A stretch of DNA of 64,000 nucleotides from Albibacterium bauzanense (GCF_004339765.1 NZ_SMGO01000003.1:1-64000), one strand, 5' to 3'; shown: positions 36,173 through 46,307, numbered from the stretch's first letter. Program-made: numbers and translations. The notes: generated by a model not told the origin, from the sequence alone.

Positions 36173-36934
36173 TTAAAGCTTACGTATCCAGATATTTCTA
36201 AAACTTATTGTTTCTCCATGATCTTGTAACATTATAGGACCGTCTCCATGTGCTTTATATTTTGGTATACCTATATAAGCACTATTCCCTTTATATTCTG
36301 AATTATTTTGAACAAGTACCCCATTATGCAGTAAAGTCAAACGAGCAGGACTAAATAAAGCACCATCCTCTTTAAATCGAGGGGCAATGTATATTACTTC
36401 ATAAACATTCCATTCCCCTGGCATTTTCATCGCATTTACTAAAGGTGGAACTTGTTTATATAAGCTACCGGCCATCCCATTCACATAAGTTTCATTATTA
36501 TATGAATCAAGGATCTGCAACTCATATCCTCCCTGCATTATAATTCCACTATTTGAACGATGCTGACCATCACCAACTACTTTAGCAGGCGTTTGCCATT
36601 CTATGTGTAATTGGAAGTCTCGGAAATCATCTTTTGTATAAATAGAACCTCCACTCTTCACTACAGTTAGGACATTATCTGTAATATTCCATTTTGGTAT
36701 CTCCCCATTTCTAGTTTTCCATTGAGACAAGTCTTTTCCATTAAAAAGAACAAGGGCATCCGAAGGAGCCTCCTGACCAATACCTGGCGTAACTACTCGC
36801 GGTTGGGGTTCCCATACTTCAGTCATTTCCGGAACCATTTTCGGAACCTCAGCTACTTCTTTCGTTTGCGCATAAGTGTTGATTACATATGGTGTAATCA
36901 ATGAAACCAATATATATTTAATGTATTTATTCAT
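36173..36934 (-). CDS. Exported DUF1080 (3-keto-disaccharide hydrolase family) protein
   Basis: 253 aa. Signal peptide (ILVSLITPYVINTYAQ), then a single DUF1080 domain recognised by ALVLFNGKDLSQWKTRNGE, GSIYTKDDFRDFQLHIEWQTP, NSGIIMQGGYELQILDSYNN, GEWNVYEVIYI and the end DHGETISFRNIWIRKL. Members act on 3-keto-sugars produced by oxidation of glycosides. It is the last gene of the SusC/SusD locus, 38 nt after the dehydrogenase-like gene, which could supply the oxidised substrate. Confidence 0.88.
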   Translation of the reverse strand: MNKYIKYILVSLITPYVINTYAQTKEVAEVPKMVPEMTEVWEPQPRVVTPGIGQEAPSDALVLFNGKDLSQWKTRNGEIPKWNITDNVLTVVKSGGSIYTKDDFRDFQLHIEWQTPAKVVGDGQHRSNSGIIMQGGYELQILDSYNNETYVNGMAGSLYKQVPPLVNAMKMPGEWNVYEVIYIAPRFKEDGALFSPARLTLLHNGVLVQNNSEYKGNSAYIGIPKYKAHGDGPIMLQDHGETISFRNIWIRKL

Positions 36935-36972
36935 ATTATTTATTATTAAAATTCATTTAAAATGATGTGCTT

Positions 36973-39939
36973 TTATTCGTTCGGTATATTATTCATTGTG
37001 TACCATGCCTCTGTTGACCAAAGAGTTGTATCAGATTCATTCACCATTGTTTCTCTATTGAGACGGAAATAGAGAACATATTTTTCTTTCATTGTTGGTA
37101 ATTCTAAAGTCACCTTCTTTCGATCGGGCGATACAATAATATTCTTTATTTCTAAAGTCTCTTCATCTAAGTTTGGTCCTCCATAATTTCCAGTAGGTTC
37201 GTACCTCCATTGTTGAATATTATAATCAGTTGCCTTAGTACCAACCCCTGGCTTTAAAGGTTCAGTAAATTCAATTTCAACGCCATTGGATTTAGCTTTG
37301 ATCGAGAGCATTTCAAAAGTAGATTTATGATTAAAAACAATCTTTTGCAAACCATATCGCAATTTTCCATTTTGTCCCCAATTGCCACCATTCCCTATAC
37401 CACCAATATAAAGAGCACTATCTGGCCCCCATATTATACGGTTTACACCAGCTTCAAGTCCTTGAGTAAACCGGAATACAACTCCTTGATATTCTCCATT
37501 AATTTTCTCAGCAAATACACGTTTAATTCCTCCAATCGTAACATCTCCATGAATCATTTGATTCTTATAAGGTCCAACATTGAATTTAGCAGGCTGACTT
37601 GGAGAATTACCAATCTTGTCATGTTCCAAGTAAACTACAGGAAGTGTTTCTTTCATATTAGCTGTTTCTTCCATATGTCCTGCACGTGAACCATACCATG
37701 CCCCTTCAGTCACATGAACAATTTTATTTGCAGGTAGCCAATCTCCTTGATTATCTGCGATAAACATTTCGCCATCAATACCAAAACCAATACCATTTGG
37801 TGTCCTCAAACCTGTTGCAATGAATTCTATTGCACCTGTATCTTTTGAAATCTTAAAAACCTTACCTCTATCTGCTGCTTGAACTGGAGCCGATGGTCCA
37901 GGACCATTTAAAGCTAATGACAATGTTCCATAAAAATATCCATCTTTATATTCCAAACCGAAAGCAAATTCATGATTGTTGTTTGTACCTTTCCAACTAT
38001 TATTAATTGTTCGGTATTCATCTATAATACCATCACCATTTAAATCAATCAACTTAGTCAACTCTTGCTTTTGTAGTACGTAAATCTCATCATTTACCAC
38101 TTTTAACCCCAAAGGTTCCTGTAAGCCGTAAGCAACTCTTGTTACCTTAATCTGATCTGGATTATTACCTTTCACTCCATCTAAAACATACACTGCTCCA
38201 ACAGAATCCCACGTACTTACAACTAGTTTACCATCTGACATAAAATCCATACCAGCTACCTTTGGTTCAAAACTATCAGGTCGAGCTTGGAATAATGTAA
38301 AACTTGGATGAAGATCTTTAAGAGAAGCTCCATCTCCCGGAAAATTAATTACTTTTTTAGCTAAAACCTCTGGCCGATTATTTGTTGCTTTAATCTGCGT
38401 ATCTTTAAATGTAAAAACTTCAGCAGGAATAACAGTATAAGTATCTGTACCATATGGACGCCATTGTAAAGACATCCTTTTTTCACCACCTCGCTTATAA
38501 TATTCATAAACAAAAGGATGTTTGCCTGCCTTTAAATCAATAACACCTTCCTTAACAGCAGCCATATTTCCTTCAGTCTCAATTATCATTTTGTCATCAA
38601 TAAAAAGTCTAGTCCCATCATTACTTGCAAGTCTGAATTCTACCTTTATATCTTCTTTTATATTTAAATATCCACTTGCTTGAATAGCAAAATTTCTTTC
38701 GAAACCCTTAAAGTTTTTCTCAAAATCATCATTATATGCATGCAAAATATTTGCATAACCAGTTAATTCAGGAATGTTATTTCCTGTAATTTGAGGAAAC
38801 CCATATAATTCATAATCTAGTTTATAAAGATTAAGAGCAACACCTGGCTTTTCAATCGATACGCTATTAATAGCGGTTGGTTGTTGAAAAACAAAGTCTT
38901 GGTTTGTATCCGGCATTATGCTCCTCAATCGATTTTCACTCGCTGAATCAATGTTCAAAATATAAGAAATCATTGCATTAGCATCAACAATTGATAGTTC
39001 AGAATGAGGGATCATCGGAACTTCACCCCAATTACCTACAGTTCCTTTAATTACATGTTCAATTAATAAATCATGATTGGCCTTAGTATTTCTATAACGC
39101 GAAGCAATCGAACGAAAAGATGGTCCAATTATTTTATTGTCAACATCATGGCAGGTTAAACAACTCTGGCTTGCAAATAAAGCTCCTATAACATCTTCCT
39201 TTTCTACTGTTTCTACAATTAGAGGAGCAATAGGCTTTGGTGTGATATTAATAGAAATCGAAGTCTCTTCATTATTCTTTAAAAAGAGGGTGCCATTCAT
39301 TAGCAAATATTTCTTACCCGAAATATTCTCTACCTCCTCTTTGTGTAATACAAATTTCCCATTTGTATTTACTTGCTCCTTAGACTCAATAGAGCTAACA
39401 TTCATCTTTAATCCTACGCTAATACCTTCAGGTATTTCCGAGGTTTTAAATACCCTTGTAAATCCCACCTTATTGTCACTCTTAGGATAAAATTCAGGTT
39501 GTTCATCCACCTTAATAATCCCATTATTATAATGCAGCTCATATTTCAGAGTAATTTGGTCATTAAGAACAGTATGACCTTTATAATGTATTTCAGGTGT
39601 AATTTCAGAACCATTGGCAATAATAATCCATGGATTTCCTTCTGGCTCTTCCATATAGGTATTACCATTTGAGATAGGCAGACCACTTTTACCATATACT
39701 GCACCTCCTAAATGTACACCACCTACCCAGACCTTATATAATGAACCAGTTTCTGTACTATAAGCAACCCAAAGTTTATCATTCAATCCTATGCTTATCA
39801 TCCTCATTCTCGAGTCCAGATTTGATCTTACAATCCAATCTTTGGGTCTGTCCACATTATTTCCCTTATAATTAAAGGAATATAAAATGGTAGCGAAGCA
39901 ACTCACTAGTATTATTGCTATAAATTTAATGTATTTCAT
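36973..39939 (-). CDS. Large exported protein: cytochrome c, PA14 and sorbosone-dehydrogenase-like propeller
   Basis: 988 aa. Signal peptide, then a beta-rich N-terminal region (30-240) I do not recognise, a c-type cytochrome with CLTCH at 260-264 and IPHSELS as its methionine-side region, a PA14-like carbohydrate-binding module (about 365-510, FRLASNDGTRLFIDD and SLQWRPYG), a six-bladed propeller of the glucose/sorbosone dehydrogenase type (about 550-880, GLRTPNGIGFGIDGEMFIADNQGDW) and a short beta C-terminus. It probably oxidises a sugar in the periplasm and passes electrons to the haem. PQQ dependence is possible but cannot be read. Confidence 0.8.
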   Translation of the reverse strand: MKYIKFIAIILVSCFATILYSFNYKGNNVDRPKDWIVRSNLDSRMRMISIGLNDKLWVAYSTETGSLYKVWVGGVHLGGAVYGKSGLPISNGNTYMEEPEGNPWIIIANGSEITPEIHYKGHTVLNDQITLKYELHYNNGIIKVDEQPEFYPKSDNKVGFTRVFKTSEIPEGISVGLKMNVSSIESKEQVNTNGKFVLHKEEVENISGKKYLLMNGTLFLKNNEETSISINITPKPIAPLIVETVEKEDVIGALFASQSCLTCHDVDNKIIGPSFRSIASRYRNTKANHDLLIEHVIKGTVGNWGEVPMIPHSELSIVDANAMISYILNIDSASENRLRSIMPDTNQDFVFQQPTAINSVSIEKPGVALNLYKLDYELYGFPQITGNNIPELTGYANILHAYNDDFEKNFKGFERNFAIQASGYLNIKEDIKVEFRLASNDGTRLFIDDKMIIETEGNMAAVKEGVIDLKAGKHPFVYEYYKRGGEKRMSLQWRPYGTDTYTVIPAEVFTFKDTQIKATNNRPEVLAKKVINFPGDGASLKDLHPSFTLFQARPDSFEPKVAGMDFMSDGKLVVSTWDSVGAVYVLDGVKGNNPDQIKVTRVAYGLQEPLGLKVVNDEIYVLQKQELTKLIDLNGDGIIDEYRTINNSWKGTNNNHEFAFGLEYKDGYFYGTLSLALNGPGPSAPVQAADRGKVFKISKDTGAIEFIATGLRTPNGIGFGIDGEMFIADNQGDWLPANKIVHVTEGAWYGSRAGHMEETANMKETLPVVYLEHDKIGNSPSQPAKFNVGPYKNQMIHGDVTIGGIKRVFAEKINGEYQGVVFRFTQGLEAGVNRIIWGPDSALYIGGIGNGGNWGQNGKLRYGLQKIVFNHKSTFEMLSIKAKSNGVEIEFTEPLKPGVGTKATDYNIQQWRYEPTGNYGGPNLDEETLEIKNIIVSPDRKKVTLELPTMKEKYVLYFRLNRETMVNESDTTLWSTEAWYTMNNIPNE

Positions 39940-40035
39940 CTTTTAACGGTTAATTTGTATGAGATCAAAATATCCCAATTGACTTTGTAAATGCTTCAAA
40001 TTCAATTGGGATACATCTACAATAACATCCTTGAA

Positions 40036-41577
40036 TTAATTATATCCTGGATTTTGGTCAAGGTTCGGATTACTTGCCCTTGCTGTAGAGGGAATCGGAA
40101 ACAATTTCTCTGTGATAAAATCAGTTTTCCCTTTAAATAATTGCGGATCAGCAAATGTACCAAATCGTATCATATCAGTTCTACGGGTCATTTCTAAAGA
40201 AAACTCTCTACCTCTCTCATCGTAAATATCCTTTAATGTTAAAGTTGTATATAACTTTGAAGGATCGTCATTGAATGCTCTACCTCTGATAAGGTTAACA
40301 TTACTAATGGCTTCAGCCATAGTTCCATTAGTAGCTCCTCTTAATATAGCTTCTGCCCTCATCATATATATATCGGAATATCTGTATATTACAACATCAT
40401 TGTTTGCATTATTCCCTAAAGCATTCTTATCCGGAGCATATTTAATATTCCTTGCTCCAGCTAGTTTACCTAAATTATCTGCACCTCCTACATCATAAGC
40501 AGGGAAATAATAGGGATCAAGAACTATATTAACACCATTAAATACCAATGGTGTACCATCTTCATTATATTGTTGTCCATACAACCACTGCTTTTTACGA
40601 ATATCATCATCATCATAAGAATCTAAGAATGCAGGTTGTGTGCACCAACCATTCCAACCACCTGCTTGCAATCCAAAAGTATAACGATGTGCCGAATGCA
40701 GCATTTTCTTAAATAACCAATTGCCAGTAGCCTTTTGCGCATCAAAAGGTATTGCCCAAATTATCTCTTTATTCGCAGGTCCATTAGTAGGACTGAACAT
40801 ATCAAAATAGTTAGCTGAAGACGATAATGTATACGCATTCGAACCAATAACTGCATCACTATGCTCAACTACTTTATTCCAATAAGTTTTACCTGCATAA
40901 ACCTCAGCATTGAGATAGATTTTCGCTAATAAAGTATGTGCCATCCATTTCGTAGGACGACCATAGGTTGTAGCATTTACATCTTCTGATAAAAGATCAA
41001 CGTTAGCCTCGATCTCTCCTACAACAAATTCAAACACCTCTGCTCTAGATGATTGAGATGGTGCTTCTGCCTTATCATCAAAAGTGGTAACAATAGGTAT
41101 ATTTCCAAATGCATCCAACATAGAATAATAATACCAAGCCCGCATAATTTTGATTTCTGCAAAAGTCCTTTCCTTTTCTGGTGACTCTGGTGCGCTTTCT
41201 AAAGATTTTAATATTCTATTACAAGTAGCAATAGCTCCAAATCCCCAATTCCATGAATTTTTCATTAATTCGTGAGAAGCTGTCCATTCATGATAGTGCA
41301 TAACCTTCCATTTACCTCCATCAAACCAATCTCCTCCACGTGCAGGAATCAAGACTTCGTCTGTCCCAGTTGATTGCAAATCAAAATAATTATTATCAAA
41401 GAATTTTTGGGCCGCAACATAAATTGGCCCTGTTAATACTGCATACTGCTCAGGAGTACTCGGAAAATTCTTGTCGGTATACACCGAATAAACATCTTCA
41501 TCCAACTTCGTACAAGAAGTTAGCATTAATAGGGGTACCATGAATGTAGATAACCCTTTTATAAATATATTTTTCAT
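40036..41577 (-). CDS. RagB/SusD family nutrient uptake lipoprotein
   Basis: 513 aa. Lipobox MLTSC (Cys22). SusD hallmarks: early helical TPR region with NRILKSLESAPE and IKIMRAWYYYSMLDAFGNIPIVT, then WMAHTLLAKIYLNAEVYAG, and the C-terminal YRYSDIYMMRAEAILR, ERGREFSLEMTRRTDMIRFG and LDQNPGYN. It forms the surface lid that captures glycan or other ligands for the SusC porin encoded 27 nt upstream. Ligand unknown. Confidence 0.95.
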   Translation of the reverse strand: MKNIFIKGLSTFMVPLLMLTSCTKLDEDVYSVYTDKNFPSTPEQYAVLTGPIYVAAQKFFDNNYFDLQSTGTDEVLIPARGGDWFDGGKWKVMHYHEWTASHELMKNSWNWGFGAIATCNRILKSLESAPESPEKERTFAEIKIMRAWYYYSMLDAFGNIPIVTTFDDKAEAPSQSSRAEVFEFVVGEIEANVDLLSEDVNATTYGRPTKWMAHTLLAKIYLNAEVYAGKTYWNKVVEHSDAVIGSNAYTLSSSANYFDMFSPTNGPANKEIIWAIPFDAQKATGNWLFKKMLHSAHRYTFGLQAGGWNGWCTQPAFLDSYDDDDIRKKQWLYGQQYNEDGTPLVFNGVNIVLDPYYFPAYDVGGADNLGKLAGARNIKYAPDKNALGNNANNDVVIYRYSDIYMMRAEAILRGATNGTMAEAISNVNLIRGRAFNDDPSKLYTTLTLKDIYDERGREFSLEMTRRTDMIRFGTFADPQLFKGKTDFITEKLFPIPSTARASNPNLDQNPGYN

Positions 41578-41604
41578 CTGCTTTTAGATTTAAATTTCTG
41601 TAAA

Positions 41605-44600
41605 TTAAAAACTAAGATTTACTCCTAAAGTATAAGAACGAGTCTTAGGATAATAGTTCTGGTTATCTATACCTGGAGATAGACCTCCAAGTGATACTTC
41701 TGGATCAACTCCTGTATACTCAGTGATTGTAAATAAATTTTGGGCGGTGACATAAATTCTAGCGGTACTAAAACCTTTTATACCTGTCATATCAAAATTA
41801 TATCCCAATGTTGCATTATCTAACCGTAAAAAAGACCCGTTTTCTAACCACCTACTTGAAGCTACCGGAGTTTCAAATATCCCTTCGTCAGCGGCAATTT
41901 CAAGCACATTATAGGTGCCAATCTGATCCAATCTAGAAAGGTTTGCACGAGTAGCATTAAATATCTTATTACCATAAACACCTCTTATAAAGATATTTAA
42001 ATCAAACCTTTTATATTGAAAAGAGTTAGACCAGCCAAAAGTAAACTTTGGTAAGGCATTCCCCATTACCTGATAATCATTCGGTGTAATTAGCTTATCT
42101 GAAGTAACAATCTCTCCATTGCTATTTTCATAAATTGTTTTCTGTAAGTCAGAATCAAAACCTAAATATTTCACAGTATTAAAAGTGCCCACAGCTAAAC
42201 CTGGTTTAACAAGATGAACATACTGTCCGGTCCATCCAGAAAGACCTACACCACCTTCTAATCTTTGTGTTACATTTAAGTTTCCGATATTGCTACTTAA
42301 AGAACCAATTCGATTTTTATTTGATGCGAAATTTGCGGAAGAATTCCATTTGAAGTCTTCCTTATTTATTATTTTAGCATTTAATGCTACCTCAATTCCC
42401 TTATTGGTCATCGAAGCACCATTAGCAAGTAATCTATTATATTGATATGGAGGAGTAGGAACGTCATAGGTATACAACAAATCATTTGTCTCCTTTGAAT
42501 AGTATTCAATTGTTCCACCTAAAACTCCTCTAAAAATTTCAAAATCTAAGCCTATATTAAACATTTGTGTACTTTCCCATTTCAAATCAGGATTAGGATT
42601 CTGAATAACAGAGTAGCTATTCGTCCACTCTCCATTATATAAGAATTGAGAGTCTTGTGGTCCATATAAAGTCATGGATCGATATGGTGGAATATTTTGA
42701 TTACCAGAAACTCCAAACCCAGCTCTAACGCTTAAATTATTGATCCAATCATGATCCCTTAAGAAGTTTTCTTCAGAAACTCTCCAAGCTGCCCCTGCCG
42801 ATGGAAACATTGCCCAGCGATTATTTATCCCAAATTTAGATGACCCATCTCTACGTAATGTACCACTCAAAATATATTTTCCTTTAAAACTGTAATTAAT
42901 GCGGCCGAAATAAGATACCAACTGTGATTTTGCTTTTTCAGGAAAATCTCTATAATGTAGTGTAGCATCCCCTTGTCCAAACGACAGATTGCCGCTTCCT
43001 ATAGCATCAGATGAAAAAGTGTTTTGTCTTCCGCTAATTCCATCATTGATAATTACCTGTTGATAAGAATAACCAAGTAGCGCTTTAAAATCATGGTCAT
43101 CATTCAATATCTTTGAGTAATTCAATACAGACTCAAAAGTATTATCAGTATTTTTAATAGAAGAGCGTTCAGCGTACCCCATTCCATTCGCCTGAACAGA
43201 GACGTCTCCCCTTTCCATATAATAGTTTCTATCATAATCTTCTCGTTGTAATGTTCCGGAAAGGTTAAGATTCAAATCGGGAAGAATTTTAACATCAAGA
43301 CTTGTATTACCTAAAAAGACATTCCTTTGCCGATCCTGGTGTCTCTGATTAAGCATTGCAACAGGGTTTGAACCTCCTACTCCAACCAATTGATAGTAAC
43401 CTCCATACATATTATATTGTGGATCATTGCTAGTAATAGGTGATATAGGTAAATAAAGAGCTGAATTAGCAAAGACACCATAATCTATATGATTGGAATT
43501 ATTAATACTCGTACTTAATGTAAGTCCAAATTTCACTCTATCATTAAAAAGATCCTGAGTCAAAGCAAGTCTTCCAACCATACGCTCATAATCGTTATTC
43601 TTTACAATACCAGGATTATTAAAATAAGTTAACGAAGCATTGTAAGTAGATGATTCACCACCTCCTCTTAATGAAAGACTATGACTCTGAGAAACTGTTT
43701 TTCTAAATATTTCATCTTGCCAATCCGTATTAAATCCATTCTCTAATCCGTTTACCACTAAATTATTATCAGCAACAAATTTTCTATAAGCCCCAGGACT
43801 TAATACTTCTACACCTTTTGAGATGCTTTCAAATGCAGTATATCCACTATAATTTAAAACGGCCTTACCAGACCTACCTTTCTTAGTGGTTATTAAAATT
43901 ACTCCATTAGCTGCTCTTGATCCATAAATTGCAGCCGAAGAAGCATCTTTTAATATATCAATAGAAGCGATATCTTCAGGAGCAAGCAAATCAATGGAAG
44001 CACCCGGCACGCCATCAATCACGTATAGAGGTTCAGAACTTGCTGTTAATGAAGACGGTCCTCTTAACTGAATGGTCGACCCTGCTGTAGGATCACCTCC
44101 TGGTCTATTAATTACCAAACCAGCAACTTTCCCGACAAGCAATTGACTTGGCGAAGAAACTACACCGCCATTAAATTCATCTGGAGAAACACTTGTCACA
44201 GAACCTGTAATTTCATGTCTTTTTTGAGTTCCGTATCCAACTACGACAACCTCGTCCAATTCCGATTCTGCCTCTTCTAAAACAACATTGATTGAGTTTT
44301 TCCCATCTAAAGGAACTTCCTGTTCAAGATATCCAATATAAGATACGATCAAGGACTCATTTAAACTTGGTATATTTAACGAAAAACGACCCTGGGCATC
44401 GGTTGTAGTACCAATCTCGCGCCTTCCCTTTAAACTAATCGATGCGCCTTGTAAAGGATTACCATCACTATCTATAATTACGCCAGAAACTGGCACGTCC
44501 TGCTGAGCAATCAATACACTCTGAGCTGGAAAATCACTGCTACCCCGTATTACATCAACAGTAACAGTACCAGCAATTAATTTATATCTCATTTGCTTAT

Positions 44601-44913
44601 CTTCAGTAAGTCGATTAAGCGCATCGTCCACATCTACATTTCTCACGACAATATTTACAGATGAGGCTCGCTTTAATACTTCATTACTATACAGAAACCG
44701 ATAACCAGTCTGCTTGGTTATTTCTGAGAAAACTTGCTCAATTTTTGCATTCTTAAATGAAAGTGTTACTTTCTGAGCCATGCTCTCGGCTCTTACACCC
44801 GTCACTAATATTAGCAATAGAAAAAGGGTCATCTTCATGATTAGTATGATTCTATTGGTGGTTGGAAAGCCAGAGGAATCTTCTGGCTTTTTGTCAAATA
44901 AAAAGTATTCCAT
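41605..44913 (-). CDS. SusC/RagA TonB-linked outer membrane transporter with STN domain
   Basis: 1102 aa. The long N-terminus before the signal helix (ILIMKMTLFLLLILVTGVRAESMAQ) is usual for this group. An STN domain follows (VTLSFKNAKIEQVFSEITKQ, about 48-115), then a carboxypeptidase-like domain (VSGVIIDSDGNPLQGASISL), the TonB-box-like VVVVGYGTQKR, a plug domain (PLYVIDGVPG, IDILKDASSAAIYGSRAANG) and a 22-strand barrel ending LGVNLSF. The STN domain normally signals to FecR, whose gene lies 150 nt upstream. It imports the ligand bound by the SusD partner. Confidence 0.96.
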   Translation of the reverse strand: MEYFLFDKKPEDSSGFPTTNRIILIMKMTLFLLLILVTGVRAESMAQKVTLSFKNAKIEQVFSEITKQTGYRFLYSNEVLKRASSVNIVVRNVDVDDALNRLTEDKQMRYKLIAGTVTVDVIRGSSDFPAQSVLIAQQDVPVSGVIIDSDGNPLQGASISLKGRREIGTTTDAQGRFSLNIPSLNESLIVSYIGYLEQEVPLDGKNSINVVLEEAESELDEVVVVGYGTQKRHEITGSVTSVSPDEFNGGVVSSPSQLLVGKVAGLVINRPGGDPTAGSTIQLRGPSSLTASSEPLYVIDGVPGASIDLLAPEDIASIDILKDASSAAIYGSRAANGVILITTKKGRSGKAVLNYSGYTAFESISKGVEVLSPGAYRKFVADNNLVVNGLENGFNTDWQDEIFRKTVSQSHSLSLRGGGESSTYNASLTYFNNPGIVKNNDYERMVGRLALTQDLFNDRVKFGLTLSTSINNSNHIDYGVFANSALYLPISPITSNDPQYNMYGGYYQLVGVGGSNPVAMLNQRHQDRQRNVFLGNTSLDVKILPDLNLNLSGTLQREDYDRNYYMERGDVSVQANGMGYAERSSIKNTDNTFESVLNYSKILNDDHDFKALLGYSYQQVIINDGISGRQNTFSSDAIGSGNLSFGQGDATLHYRDFPEKAKSQLVSYFGRINYSFKGKYILSGTLRRDGSSKFGINNRWAMFPSAGAAWRVSEENFLRDHDWINNLSVRAGFGVSGNQNIPPYRSMTLYGPQDSQFLYNGEWTNSYSVIQNPNPDLKWESTQMFNIGLDFEIFRGVLGGTIEYYSKETNDLLYTYDVPTPPYQYNRLLANGASMTNKGIEVALNAKIINKEDFKWNSSANFASNKNRIGSLSSNIGNLNVTQRLEGGVGLSGWTGQYVHLVKPGLAVGTFNTVKYLGFDSDLQKTIYENSNGEIVTSDKLITPNDYQVMGNALPKFTFGWSNSFQYKRFDLNIFIRGVYGNKIFNATRANLSRLDQIGTYNVLEIAADEGIFETPVASSRWLENGSFLRLDNATLGYNFDMTGIKGFSTARIYVTAQNLFTITEYTGVDPEVSLGGLSPGIDNQNYYPKTRSYTLGVNLSF

Positions 44914-44978
44914 ACTTTTACTGGATTAAGGTTAATTAATAAGTTATTTAAATGGTTATTCGGTTAGCCTTAGCTATT

Positions 44979-45001
44979 CGGAGGTGCTACGAACACCTCC
45001 G
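44979..45001 (+). terminator. Terminator-like hairpin in the fecR-susC gap, facing the plus strand
   Basis: CGGAGGTG and CACCTCCG (8 bp, 7-nt loop) followed by seven T on the plus strand, the opposite direction to the flanking genes. On the minus strand no T run follows, so it is not a normal attenuator for susC. It might block antisense transcription; it might also be chance. Confidence 0.45.
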
Positions 45002-45063
45002 TTTTTTTATTAATGGTTATGGGGGGTAATAATTGTATATATTCATCATAGGCTATTGGTTAA

Positions 45064-46218
45064 TTATTTAAATTGTATAGTAATATTTCTTCCTGAAATA
45101 TCATAAGTAGAACCGCTTATATAGGTTAACATTTCAACAACTTCTGATAAGTTTACATTCCTGCTTATACTTCCACTAAACATCTTATCTTTTGGAATCT
45201 GTCCTTCAAAGTTTATACTTATATCATACCAACGAGATAGCTGTTCTGCAATTTGAAGGATATTGTCATTTTTAAAATAAAAATCTCCGCTCTTCCATGC
45301 AACAGCTTTAAGCGTATCGGCCCGCTGGATAGTAATATCTTTTCTAACAATAGCTTCTTGTCCTGGCTTCAACAATCGTTGATCTGTCTGGCTTGCTATC
45401 TTCACTGATCCTTCCATTAAAGTAGTCGTTACGGCATCATATGAATTAATATTGAAACGTGTGCCTAATACTTCTACTTGAGTACCATTAACATTCACAA
45501 TAAAAGGTCTACCAGTATCATGTGCAACTTCAAAATAAGCCTCGCCTTTCAAATAAACAATGCGCTCATCGTTATCAAAATTTACGGGAAATTTTAATTC
45601 AGACATTGCATTTACCCACACTTTAGTACCATCAGACAATATTAAACTATACGTTCCTGCTTTAGGGACTATCAGCGTATTATAAATTAATCCTCCACTT
45701 GCTAAACCTGAATTTGAATAATTTATTTGACCATCACTACCCATAATTAATGTTCCATCTTGTTCACTGAATGCACCTTGATGCCCCTCCAAACCAACTG
45801 AGCTTCCATCCGATAATACCAATTGAGCTTTATTACTGCCAGGTAATACATCATCTTTAAGTTCCGTTATTGCATCAGGCGTGACTTTCTGAATAGACGA
45901 TGTTGATAATCTAAGAAGACTTATTGATGAGAACACGATTAAAACCGCCGCTGCAGCATAACCCGTATAACGAATCATCATTTTCAATCTATCCTGCTTC
46001 TTTTGATGAGAAATTCTTTCCCATGCTTCATCTACATTAACTTTACTAATAAAATCAATATCACTTTGCGCAGAATATCCTTTAAATGAATCTAAGAGTT
46101 GTCTGTTTTCATCTTTCTCTCCCAACCATTTCTCTAATATTACTTCCTCTTCTTCAGAGATAATACCCTGAAGATATTTACTTATTAATTGAGCGATATA
46201 ATATGGTTTTCCTTTCAT
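45064..46218 (-). CDS. FecR-family anti-sigma factor
   Basis: 384 aa from ATG at 46218 (MKGKPYYIAQLISKYLQG); a start at 46236 adds MRVFIV and is less likely. N-terminal cytoplasmic sigma-binding domain (about 1-80), a membrane helix (AAAVLIVFSSISLL), the FecR domain (IVPKAGTYSLILSDGTKVWVNAMSELKFP and VYLKGEAYFEVAHD) and a C-terminal DUF4974 domain similar to STN (DNILQIAEQLSRWYDISINFEG). It receives the signal from the SusC STN domain. No sigma gene is next to it; the best candidate partner is at 35574-36107. Confidence 0.94.
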   Translation of the reverse strand: MKGKPYYIAQLISKYLQGIISEEEEVILEKWLGEKDENRQLLDSFKGYSAQSDIDFISKVNVDEAWERISHQKKQDRLKMMIRYTGYAAAAVLIVFSSISLLRLSTSSIQKVTPDAITELKDDVLPGSNKAQLVLSDGSSVGLEGHQGAFSEQDGTLIMGSDGQINYSNSGLASGGLIYNTLIVPKAGTYSLILSDGTKVWVNAMSELKFPVNFDNDERIVYLKGEAYFEVAHDTGRPFIVNVNGTQVEVLGTRFNINSYDAVTTTLMEGSVKIASQTDQRLLKPGQEAIVRKDITIQRADTLKAVAWKSGDFYFKNDNILQIAEQLSRWYDISINFEGQIPKDKMFSGSISRNVNLSEVVEMLTYISGSTYDISGRNITIQFK

Positions 46219-46307
46219 TACAATAAAGACACGCAAACTTAATATTGGGGTGACAAGAAATAATAATAACTTCCTAAATGAAAGAAAAGCTCAGATATGG
46301 GAAAAGC

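Noticed and set aside
37327-37689. 120-aa open frame on the plus strand inside the cytochrome/PA14/propeller gene
   Set aside because: Antisense to a recognised domain, no motif, no plausible ribosome site.
44979-45001. Attenuator for susC in the fecR-susC gap
   Set aside because: The T run lies on the wrong side for minus-strand transcription, so it does not fit a normal intrinsic terminator for that operon.
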